A stretch of 64,000 bases of DNA. Origin: Brugia malayi (taxonomy: Eukaryota; Nematoda; Chromadorea; Rhabditida; Onchocercidae). This document shows, one piece after another, positions 27,847-39,400 of the stretch; the first letter of the stretch is position 1; the number at the start of each line of letters is the position of its first letter. The position numbers and the translations under genes were made by a program. The notes under the pieces were generated by a model. The model saw nothing but the letters and a program-made list of their open reading frames with translations. It had not been told where the DNA came from and did no database searches. The DNA lies in NCBI RefSeq assembly GCF_000002995.4, contig NW_025062478.1, positions 3,696,001 to 3,760,000 of the forward strand, read 5' to 3'.

Positions 27847-30800
27847 AAAGAAAATGTTAATTAGCTAATTGTATATATTATTATGTTTTATCTTATATTT
27901 CAACTTCATAATAAGTTTTTTTATTTTTTACTTACTTAAAGTTGCACTCATATTTATTTCTTTCAAAAAAAAAAAATTTATTTTTTTTTTTCACAGTAAT
28001 AATTTTAAACTAATAATATTTTGAATTAATTTAATATAAATTAAATACATGTAATGAATTTACATAAAATAAAATACTTATAAGAAGAAATGTTTGTAAA
28101 ATGTATGAAATTTTATTTGTTTGTTTATTTTTAATTTTAGGAAAGTGACAAAAATGAGACGCAAATTCATCAAATGGAAATATATTCGCCTATTGCAAGT
28201 GCAAAATCACTTCAACAAATCAGTGGAAATTTTCGTATGCTATTTTCATATTAAATTTCAAATTTTAAAGTAATACAAAAAAAAAAAAAAAGAAAGAAAA
28301 AGAAAGAAAAATGTCTAAAATTAAACAAATCATTTTATTCCAATAATTTTTCTTTCTTTTTTAACGTTTATATTGATTTTTTGTTCTGTTTTTTCTTCTT
28401 TCTTTTTGTTATTTTGATTATATTTTAAAATTTATCATACTTATCATTTCTACAAATAATTATTTAATTACTATTCATTAATTAATTATTGAAATTAAAA
28501 ATCATTATCATGAAATTAAAAAAATCATTATCATTATCAAAGAGTATTCACAATTATTTTAATCGTTTCTTAATTGCAATTACTGAAATTATCAATTATT
28601 GAATTATTGAAATTGCTGAAATTCGAAATTAAGAAATGGTTATCACAAAACATTTATCAGAAGTATATTTACAATTAATTATATCACCATGATTGGAACA
28701 TTTGTCACATCTTTATCATATCAATCTATTAAAATTTCTATTTTCTATTTTTGTAGAAATTAAATGTTTTAAATTAATTAATTAGTGTTGCGTCTAATGA
28801 GTGTAATAAGAGTTTAAAAAAACTAATATAGAGAATGGAAAAAAAACAATTATAAATATATTCAAATATTTAGCAAAGTTTATGCAAATAATGGAAACAT
28901 AATTATTTTCTAAAATTTACAAAAATATTTTGTGAGAAAATTTTATTAAAATGAAAATTTAAAAAATTTCTTTTCGTTTTTTTTTTCACATTTACTATAC
29001 AATATTTTTGTATCTTATATAAAAAAAAAACAAAAAAAAATGCTAAAAATTATGATTTAAATATTTTTATTTTCAAATTTGAGAAAGAGAAAAATATGGA
29101 GAGAGGGAGAGAGAGAGAGGGATAGAGGGAGGGAGAGAGGGGAAATGAAAAAGTAGGTTAATAAGTAAATAAATAAATGTTATATATAGTGAAATGTTCA
29201 AAAAAATGATAAATAAAATAAGAAGAAAAAAATAAGAATTAAAAATATATTTTAAAATATTGAAGAAATAAATAGCGAACACTCAAAAATATAATTTTAA
29301 CCACTGATAACGTTAGTGATAAGAATAACACCACTGATAATTATAGCAATGATAAATCAATAGTAGCAAAACAAACAGTAACAATAAAAATTAGTCGTAA
29401 AAATGAATAAGAGAAGTTTTGCTGATAAGAATTATCAGGAGTGATTAGAGATAAAAGAAATTATCATTGTTATAATTCATATTTTTACATTTTTATGCTT
29501 TTAACGATAATAAAAAGTAATGTTAGAAATGATTTAAAAAACAAACAAACAAACAAATAAACATAAAAATATAAGAAAAATTAAAAAAACTTTTCTTCTT
29601 TTTTCTATTTTTAGCATTGCTATTTATTAAATTTAATTTATATTTTGAAATATTTAAATGTCTAAAAATATTTAAAAACTTTCAATGTTAATGCGATTTC
29701 ATAATTTACTAATTTTTAGCAAAAAATTTTTAATTTTAATATACAATAATTAATATAATTTCAAATATTAGTATGGATTTTGAATTTTTATAAATAAATT
29801 TTTACATTTATTTCAGAAAATAAAATTATCTTTGATTGAATCAGTAAATTTTTATTTTTTTGCCAGTAAAATTTAAATTTTGTTTTTTATTATACATTTT
29901 GAATCAGTAAAATTATTTAAATTTTATTATTATTTATTTTAAAATATTATGTTATTTTAATAAAAAATGAAATTAAAGAGAGAAAAAAAAAAGAGAAAAC
30001 AAAAGAAAAGGATGAAAAAACGATAAAGAGAGAAAGAATAAAATTGAAATTAAAAAGAAAAGTTATGATGTAAATAAAAAAAGAAAAAGTGAAATAGTTG
30101 ATAAAATGTCAATAAAACAATAAAATGAATAATTTTTTTCTTTATTATTATACTTAAAATATTTACTGAATGAAATTTATTGCAATGAAATAAATCAGAA
30201 AATATCGGATAGCCTTAATTTAATAAAAACTTGAAAATATAAATGTGTATCGAATGAAATTGATTTGCAGTAAAAGCAACGAAATAATTAAATAATACAA
30301 TTCAAAATAAGAAAACAAATTTTGCTATTCTTTGGCAAATTGTTTATGTAAACAACACTTCAAATATTTTTATTTATTTATTTTTTTTTTTTTTTTTTTT
30401 TTAAGGGAAAATATAATTGAGAAAAGAAAAATGGAAAACATTCGTGAATATTTTGCATTTGTTAAAATTTAACATCAAAAAATAAAGAAAAGTTTTAAAT
30501 TGTTTTTAAAAAAAAATTTAAAAGCATAATTGTAATTTATTAAATTTCATTTTATTATAAACTTATTTAAATATTTAAGCATATTTAATAATATTATATA
30601 ACTAAAATGTATTTAATAAAATTTTTTTTGTTCAAAAATGATATTTTGCTTTTTCACGAAATAATTTGACAATTTTAATCGAGAAAAAAAAATTTAATAG
30701 TGCGAATTTTTTTTTAAAAAAATATTTTCAACAACTGAAAAGGAAAAAAAAATAGATTATCTTTTCTTGCATGCACAAATGCATGCATGCGTGTTTGCAT

Positions 30801-33800
30801 GCATGCAGATTTGAATCATTAAGATTATTCAATTATATTTAATTCTTTTTATTAATGTTATTATCATTTTAATTATTAACATATAATTTAAATCGTTGCT
30901 AACAATTTAAAATAATTTTAATTCTTTGTGAAATTAATTAAATATTTCAATAATCCTTTGTTATATGCATTTTAATTGTGTAAACATATATAATTACCGA
31001 AATAAATTTAAATGTTTTATAAAATTTGTTGAGAAGAAATTTTGCAGAAATTAAAATGAATGTTTTGAGAAAAGTTATGAAAACATAAAATGGCAAAAAA
31101 AAATAATTAATGTTTAAAAATTACAAATCTTTTTTTCGTTTTTTTGTTTGTTTGTAAAATTTAAGGAAAAAAAAAATTTAGAAATGAATAAAAATTAAAA
31201 AAATTACCAAATGTCCTAAATATAATGATGGAAAGAGAAATTTTGGTTTTTTTTTCTTCGAAAAATATGAAAAAGCGATGCGCAAAGGATAATAAAATTT
31301 TAAACAAAAAAAATTTTCAAATTTACTAATTTAAAAATATCTCTTTCGCACTTTATGAAAAAAAAAAAGTGAAATGTGAAAAATGATTGTCATATATTCA
31401 ATATTATTCATTCAAATTTTTGGCAATTGTTTTTTTTTTGGATGTAACAAATTTTAATTTTCATTTCAATCATTGTCACAAAAAATCATTCTAATTTCAA
31501 TGTAAATTGAAGGAAAAAATCTTTTTTTTAAAAAAAAAAAATGAAATATCAAAATTTAAAAGTTGAAAAAAACAATTAGGAAGGGAAAAAAGATAAAATT
31601 AAAGAAATTGTTGCAGCAATAAAAAAATTAAATTCATTAAAATGTTGATAATATGATTAAAGCACATTTCATTTCTTTGTCATAAACAACAACAACAACA
31701 ATCGAATAACAAGTCAATTAAATTTCATTTCGAAAAATTTTGCATCAAAAGAAAAAAGAAGAAGAAAACAAGATGGCGAGAATAAATTATAAATGATAAA
31801 ATTAATTAATTAATTTTTATATGCAATTTATTTATTCATTTTAAATAAATAAGAAATATTTTATTTTTTTTAAAAATATATTTATAAAATAAAAAAAATT
31901 TTGTTTTTTAAATTATAAGTAACAATTTGTTAAGTTGTTTTTAAGTTATTTATTCCAGCGAAAAGGAAAATTTGACTTCAAAAGAAAAATAAAAAAGGTT
32001 AAATTAATTTTCTATCATAAAAGAACAAATTTCTACAGGAAAACCGGATCACAAATTATTTCAGGAATTGATTGATTCTCATTCCGATCCTATGGTATAA
32101 TATAGAAATAATACTAATTTAGAAATAAATTATTTTATCAATTTTTTAAGTAAAATCAAACAATTTTTCATTTTTATAGATATAAGAAAAAAATTAAATC
32201 AAAATTTTATTATTTCCATTTCTGATATAATTGCATCCATTTTAATTAATTAAATCTAATCTTGAAAAACTAAATTTTAAATTAAAAAATTTTAATCTCA
32301 AAATTAAATATGATAGTGAGCTTTTATTTAAGCCTATATCTGTTTGATTTTAAAAGAAAAAAAAATGAGAATGTTTGTTATCATACTTTTAAATATTATA
32401 TTTTTTTATTTTTCATTCAGGAAAATTTTTTTTTTGAATTGACTGACGAAATTTTTTTTGTTTAAAATAACAAAGATAAATTAATCGGTGGTTTAATAAT
32501 TAAGAAAATATCAATTAATTAAAAACATAAACCGAATTGTTGCAAAATTTTTCTTTATTTATTTAATTTTAATAAAAAATGATAATCATAAAAAATTTTT
32601 AATTTGATAATTTATTTTTTAAAAACGATAGCAATAAATTGAAAATGCTATGCTTTATTTTTAAAAAATATGTAAATATAAAAGTAAACGAAAATAATCA
32701 CTGACTATTCGATATGGTGTTCTGAAAATATTGAAATGATTTTTGAAATTAATTTTAAAATAGTTTAACTCATTAATGATACTAAATTTGTAGTATCTAA
32801 TTTAAAGTAACAAAAAAAAGTTTTTTATTAGTATTTCGTTTTTTCTTTTTTTGTTTTTTAAATTTTTGATAATAGCTAGAATTTTAATAAAATTTTCAAT
32901 AATATAGGCGAAGGCTTATAGATTAATGAAAAAAGAAAAAAAAATTGGAGAGAAAAGATTTTAATATTAAAGTAAGAAATTTTAAAATGTTCTTTTCAAG
33001 CTTTGTCTGTTTCAATTTTCTTATCATTAGATATTAATTATAGTCAAATAATCTCTTCTAAGTCTCTAATTTCTTTTAAAATTCTTTATTTTTTCTTTTA
33101 ACAATCGTTCATTAACTTAATATATATTTTGTAATATATTTTTTAAATTAAATTTTAAAAAAAATAAGCCAGAAAAAACGCAAAAAAAGAAATGTGAAAG
33201 AGAATTTATTAAACTTTTTTTTTAGCTTTGTATGATTAAAAAAAAGAAAAACTATAAATTTTAAAATTTAAGTTTTACAACGATGAGATAATTTCAAAAA
33301 AAAAAAAAAAAAAATTTGATTATAATAATAGCACCAAATATAAATTTTTTAAAGTATTAAAGAACTTTGTCTTTTTTTTTTAATTGGATGATTAAATAAT
33401 TTTGGAATTAGAATTAATGAAAATATCAGTGATAATATTTGTTTTTAAATTTTCTTGAGCATTTTCTTGTTTACGGTAAATATAATTTTGTTTTTTTGGG
33501 AAAATTTAATCGTTGTTTAAATTCATTTTCTCTATTTTTTTTCTGATTGTTTAAATTTTGATATTTTTATCAAATTTTATTTTTTGCTAATTTTTGCACT
33601 TTTCATTAAGTATTGATGACTATTTACTATTTATTAATTCATTCATTCCATTTTTGTTTTTTTTTTATGTTTCTCTTAAATTTGCATTTTACATATTACA
33701 TAAATGTTTTCAGTTTTTTTTTTTTTTTTTAAATAATGCATTCACAAATTTCTATAATTAAAATGTATTGAATGTATTGTGTTTACTTTAATTAAAATCT

Positions 33801-34463
33801 TAAAGTTTGAAGGTTTATTAAGTTTCATTAATGACTTTTTTTTTTAATTTTAAAATCTATTATGTTTTCTTGATGATTTTTTTTTCAAACTTTGATGCTT
33901 ATTTTTGAAGTTTATTCATATTAAATTTCATTAACAATTTTTCTGTTTTTTTTTTTTTTTTTTAATTCTAAAATTAATAAATAATCTTTTACTGATTAAA
34001 TTACAGATTCAATGTTGTCAACAAATTGGCAAGAATGGAGTAATTGGAGTAAATGTAGGAATGATGAACGTACAAGATTTCGTTTGTGTGTATCACCATT
34101 ATCACCATTATCACCGTTATCAACATTATCATCAGCAGTATCATCATCATCATCATCAACATCACAATTTACTAATGATACAATGATTATTAATAGTACT
34201 AATTTCAATAATAATAATAATAATAATAATGCAACAATTGAAATGAATTTGTTAACAATTTGTGAATTAAACAAAATTGAAACTGAAAAGCAAATTTGTT
34301 TTAAAGCAAATAAAAATGAAAAGTTAGTTAATTTAAATCCATTTATGATTGAAGAAGAAATTACTGCGACATATTTGAAACGACCGAAGATTAATCCTGA
34401 ACCAATTAAAATAGTCAAAATTCAACGTAATTGAAAAAATTTTTTTTTCAATTTTACAAGTGA

Positions 34464-34494
<31 letters not shown>

Positions 34495-36433
34495 TGAGTA
34501 TAAAAGAAAAAAAGGCGTAGAAATATAAATGAATAAAACATAAAAAGGAAATGATTTTTGTTTAAAAAAAGAGTTTTTTTTTCTTTAAACCAATTTTGTT
34601 TTAATTAATTAAATTTTAAAAATTTTTTTCATTTATGATTTTATTTATTCAAATTGTTAATTTCATTGTCTGTAGAAAGTATTTTTTTGTTATTTTGATG
34701 ATATTTTTAAAAAAAGTAATAACGAAATACTAATTAACAGAATTAAAAAGATAGGAAGAAAAATTTGATATTATTTGATATATAAGCATTTTTGTAATTT
34801 GTACTTAGTAAATTTATTTTTGTAAATAATTGCATATTACTGAAATACTGAAATGAATATTTTCTTTTTAATTTCAATAAACAAATTTTCAAATTTTAAA
34901 TATTAAATAAATTTTGCATAAATATGTATGTTTTTTTTTTCTTTTTTCATCTTGTTGACATATTGACATGAAAATTTTCACATTTGATTTTAGTCTTCAA
35001 ATTTACACAACATTTTGCGATTCTTTTTTTTAATTTTAAATTATTTACCAATCATTTTAATTTATTTATTCATTTTTTTTCTTGAAATTTTAATATGAAA
35101 ATATTAAAACTAATACAAACAATTTACATTTTTTACATATAATATAATTTGTTAATTTTATTTCTTTAAAACTAAGTAATTGGCACAAATTTATTGAACG
35201 AAATGGATTAAATTGTATTAGTTTTTCGGTTAAATTTATGGAATTCAAAAAGGAATGATAAAATGGTAAAATCCTTCGATAAAATTTCAAAATCATCGAT
35301 AAATACACATCGAAATTTCTTTTCATTCATTTTACTGAAATGAGAACTTTGTATTTGAATTGATTTAGGATATGAAAGAGGAATAGGAAGAAAGAATGCA
35401 AAAAGAAAGGGAAAAGAGACAGACAGAGAGAGAGAGAGAAAAGAAATTTTTTTTTTAGAGAATAAATTTAATGACATAAATATAGAATAAAACGATTGAA
35501 AAAAAAAAAAAACAAGTTAATATGCAATTTCATAAGGTAAATAAGTTTTTTTCTGTTGTTAGAAATTACTAATTATCGTTAATTGTGATAATTATCAAAT
35601 CATTATTATCAATTATTAGATATGAGAGGAAAATAAAAAGAGGCAAAAGAAAATGATAAGTATGAAAGATTTGAGAAATAATTTAAAATGTAAAAAGAAA
35701 GAGATAGAAAGAGTAAAAAAGAAAAAAGACAGAGAGAGGGAGAGAGAGAGAGGAGAAAGAGGAAATAAGAGGATTTAAAAGATAAAATAAAATTATGTTA
35801 TATGATAGATTGTTGAAGAGAATGAATTAATAAAAGAAGAGAAGAGATAATGATGATTGAATGAAAATGGTTCAAATTTCTATCCAATTTAACTTTACCA
35901 CTTCAAAAATTTTAATCTTTCTATTTCGAAAATTTTGTATCAAAATTTATTTCAATTTTATCTCTCCCTCTCTCTCTCTCTCTCTCTTTTCATTTCTTCA
36001 TCATCTCATTCTCATTACTTACAGTGGTATTTTTTTATGTTCCCCCCCCCCCCCCCCCCCAAAACTGAAATAATAATGATTGACTTCCTTTTGTCCTAAT
36101 GATTGTGAACTGTGACCCAATTGTCTTTTCGAAAATTCTTGATAAATTTTAATCTTTCAATCCTAACCATCTAAAAGCATTTCATTTTCCACTTTTAATC
36201 ATCACTTCAATTGTCATTTATTTTATTAATATCAAAAAGTTACATTATTATCATTATTATTTTATATTAGTATTGCTGTCACAATTGTCGCTAAAGATTC
36301 GTTTCTTTTTTTTTTTTTTGTTTTGTAATCTGAAATAGTTTCTTTTTTTTGTTGTTTTTTAAATTTATTTTGATCAGGTATTTGTTATCAACGTGAACGA
36401 TTGGATAGTATAATTGAACATAAACAGATTTGA
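21980..36433 (+). CDS. Secreted TSP1-domain protein, upstream transcription unit
   Basis: Proposed exons 21980-22043, 26047-26099, 28141-28234, 34007-34426, 36378-36433: 228 aa, phases closed when the 56-nt exon at 32039 is skipped. Exon 1 encodes a signal peptide (TRLTIVYIIIAFFMINT), likely cleaved after INTA where exon 2 joins. Exons 2-3 give a short polar stretch (HGSPTKKSS..., ESDKNETQ...). Exon 34007 starts a TSP1 repeat with the C-mannosylation-type motif WQEWSNWSKC, then R-x-R-x-C. The repeat is then interrupted by Ser/Pro/Leu, poly-Ser and poly-Asn low complexity before more cysteines. The last exon has ICYQRE and a TGA followed by AATAAA. An upstream ATG at 21884 is in frame and could be the real start. 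It may instead continue into the next unit. Extracellular role inferred; no closer homologue recognised. Confidence 0.6.
30768..30808 (+). promoter_or_regulatory. Cluster of TGCATG motifs in a TSP1-gene intron
   Basis: Five TGCATG occurrences in about 40 bp on the sense strand. UGCAUG is the binding site of Rbfox-family splicing factors (FOX-1/ASD-1 in worms). The cluster lies about 1.2 kb upstream of the frame-breaking exon at 32039-32094. It could also be a simple GCAT repeat without function. Confidence 0.35.
32039..32094 (+). other. Probable cassette exon (56 nt) of the TSP1 gene; inclusion shifts frame
   Basis: Bounded by TTCTACAG and GTATAA, open only in the phase delivered by exon 28141-28234, and encoding KPDHKLFQELIDSHSDPM. 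Its length is not a multiple of three. When included, the next exon is read in a frame that gives a His/Tyr-rich tail and then a stop. When skipped, exon 28141-28234 joins 34007 in the TSP1 frame. An internal acceptor (TTATTTCAG) would give a 30-nt version but needs a different incoming phase. An unseen small exon restoring the frame remains possible. Confidence 0.5.
36042..36060. repeat. Poly-C homopolymer of 19 bases
   Basis: An uninterrupted run of 19 C in an intron of the TSP1 locus, directly followed by AAAA. It is the only long G/C homopolymer in the window. Confidence 0.95.
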
Positions 36434-36444
36434 AAAAAAAAGTA

Positions 36445-36450
36445 AATAAA
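36445..36450 (+). terminator. Candidate polyadenylation signal AATAAA
   Basis: AATAAA lies 12 nt after the TGA at 36431-36433 and 12 nt before the ATG at 36462. It supports a 3' end for the upstream TSP1 unit, but in such AT-rich DNA the hexamer is common by chance. Confidence 0.4.
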
Positions 36451-36461
36451 AATCACATCGA

Positions 36462-39400
36462 ATGATATCGTTCTTAATTAAGCAATTATTATTGCTTACT
36501 CTTTTATCACTTGCTAAAGGTTTGCTTTGATAAAATATTTCTAATTATCAAATATCAATGCTATCACAATATGATTAGAAAGTATTTAAATTTTCATTTT
36601 TTTTTAAATGATTTGTAAGAGTTTTATAAAGAAAAGTGAAATATAAAATTCATTCAACTAATGTTTTTTTTTTATACATATCATTTTGTATTATAAAATT
36701 TTATATCATATCATTTTTTATTATAAAATTTTATATCATATCATTTTGTATTATAAAATTTTATATCATATCATTTTTTATTATAAAATTTTATATCATA
36801 TCATTTTGTATTATAAAATTTTATATCACATTTGCAAATAATTGAATTAATAAATTTTAAATATTGTGAAAAAAAAAAACATCTTATCATTGATAAAATA
36901 AAAAACATTGAATAACATTTGATTTAAACGTACTGAAATTAAAAATATTTAAAATTTAAAATATATTTGAAATTGAATTAATTTTTTTTTTTGATTATTT
37001 ATATCATATATCATTCACTGTATTATTGTGATTATGTTCACAAATATTTTAATAATATTATGATTAAATTACTGCAGTTTTTACTCATTATTCAATGTTA
37101 ATATCATTGTAATCATTGAAACAAATTCTTTATCACAAAGAAAATAGATATAATTTAATGATTCAAATTATGATTATCATATTCCTACTATTATTTTATT
37201 ATTATTAAATTTTGCATTTGTTTTAAATAATTATCAGCTTTCAAAAAAAATTTTTTTTTTTGATTGGAACTTAACAAATAGCCTCCTAATTTGAAACAAT
37301 TTTTTAAAATGAAATTAGAAGAAATTCTACAAAAAGAAAATTTTTTTTGTTTTTTTGAAAAAAATGAGTTAAAATTTAATCCAACCGTTGAATTATGATC
37401 GAATTATTATAGGTAGACTAAAATTAATAATTCTCAAATAATATTAAAATATATTTTAATCATATCTGTTATACTATTTTAGCTTAAAAAATTATTTTTG
37501 AAGAAAAACAAAACATAATTAATTTTGAAGTATAAAATAAGGAATTATAAAATTTGTAATATTTTCGCAATTTATTTTTTTATTCTTTTAAAATTTCACT
37601 TATTTAAATGGTTTTTCTTTTCTTATTTGTTTGCCAAATTTTTTTTTTTTGGATAATAATAATTTCATTTAATTTTGTTACTTTGTTAATTTTAATATTT
37701 TAATTTAATTTTAATATTTTACTTAAAAAAACAAAAAACAATAATTTTTTCTATCTTTCGTTCTTTTCTTTTTTAGTCAAACGTAAATTTTAGTAGTATT
37801 TGGCAATGAAGTAACAGAATTTCCGTTTAATTATCGGACCGGTAAATTAAATCAGTTTGTCGGATTTGCAACACCACATTCTCCACCACCAACTAATGGT
37901 CCATTTAGTAAGTACCTAATGTAAATTAATTTTAGAAGAAAATGCACAGTTACTTAGTATTAATTAATAATATGAACTAATAAATTAATATCTTTTTTCC
38001 ATTGGAGCAAAAAATAAACAATGATTTCAAAAATTTTTTTAAATTCTTTTTCAAAAAAAATTTTTTTTTTTTTTTGGAAAAACTTTTTTTGAAAAAAGAA
38101 ACTTAAATTGTAGAAAGAAAAAAACAAAAAACAAAAGTGTATACTTATAAGAAAGTTTTAAAAGATTCATATAAAAATTTTTATTCATTTATTATTTCCT
38201 TTTTTTTTATTTATTTTTTTGAAAAAAATTTAGCAACATTTTTTATTTTTTTGACCAAATTCAAATATTTGTTACGAATAATCAATAAGTGGAAAAAAAT
38301 TTAATTAATATTTTATTCACTTTTTTTTGGCTTAATTTTTAGCAACAAATTGTTTTGCATTGATGCACAATGGACACACATACGCATACACACGTACGTA
38401 CGTAGTCCACGCACGCCTGGGCATATATACACGTACACGCACACCACACATATTTATTTACACACATGCAAACATACATTATGCCAAAAATAGTGGAACG
38501 ACAATTTGACCTATTTTCTTGTTTTTTTTTTTAAAAAATTTCATTTTTAGCAACAAAATGTTTGCATTGATGTAAACTGTGTTTTTACATCCTTTTCTTA
38601 CATTTTAAAATTTTAAACTGTAAAAAAACAGAATTCAAATTGAACATCGCTTTATTAATGGCAAATAATTATGCTACTAATTGAAACAATAATTAATTGA
38701 TTGAAATATTCTATGAAAATTACGATAACCAAAAATTAAAATTTTATTGTGTTCGAGAGTTTAATCATCATTCAAGAGTTTAGTCATTCAAGAATTTAAT
38801 CAATCATTCAAGAGACATAATTGCATTACACTATTTTAGTTTGTAAATAAAAAATTTGCAGATTTTATTCTTTTATAATTTATTAAACTAAATTTAATAC
38901 TGGATAATCTAACAGCAGAATATATCAATTTTCTGATTTTTAAAAGTTACTGTTCTAATTTTACTTTAAAGATTTTATTTTAAAATGATAATAGCCTTTT
39001 TTTTTTCGATTTTTTATTTTATTTCCATTTAAAAAAATAGTTAACAGTGAAGGATAAATTAGTAAAAGATAAGTCAAATTCTAGTATATGGTTCGGTGTG
39101 GGCATCATGGTCAGCATGGTCATTTTGCGTGAACAAGGTACGTGTACGTGTACGTGCGTGTAATACAGTACGAGGATTTTCATGTCTTGGTAAAAAGCAG
39201 GTAATTTGTATGCTACATTATCAATTTAAAGAAAAAAAATCCAAAATTTTCATCCAGTCTGCATATGTAATTTCTTTGTTTTCTGTTTTCAAATATAATT
39301 TTTTTTTTTTTTGAAATTTAAACTTTATTTTGAAAAAATTTTTTTTTTAATTTTATAATTTACAATATAAAATTAAATTAGCATAATTTTTTGGTTTTTT

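Noticed and set aside
32421..32459. Possible exon ENFFFELTDEIFF after CATTCAG in the TSP1 gene
   Set aside because: It is in the right incoming phase but 39 nt long, so it cannot repair the frame change of the 32039 exon, and its donor GTTTAA is weak.
33225..33228. 4-nt microexon (CTTT between TTTTTTTTAG and GTATGA) that would restore frame before 34007
   Set aside because: Phase-compatible, but microexons this small are rare and such matches are expected by chance in AT-rich introns. Skipping the 32039 exon is simpler.
33996..34418. 140-aa minus-strand open frame opposite the first TSP1 exon
   Set aside because: Shadow of the plus-strand TSP1 exon. Its poly-Asp and poly-Leu are the antisense of the Ser and Asn triplet runs.
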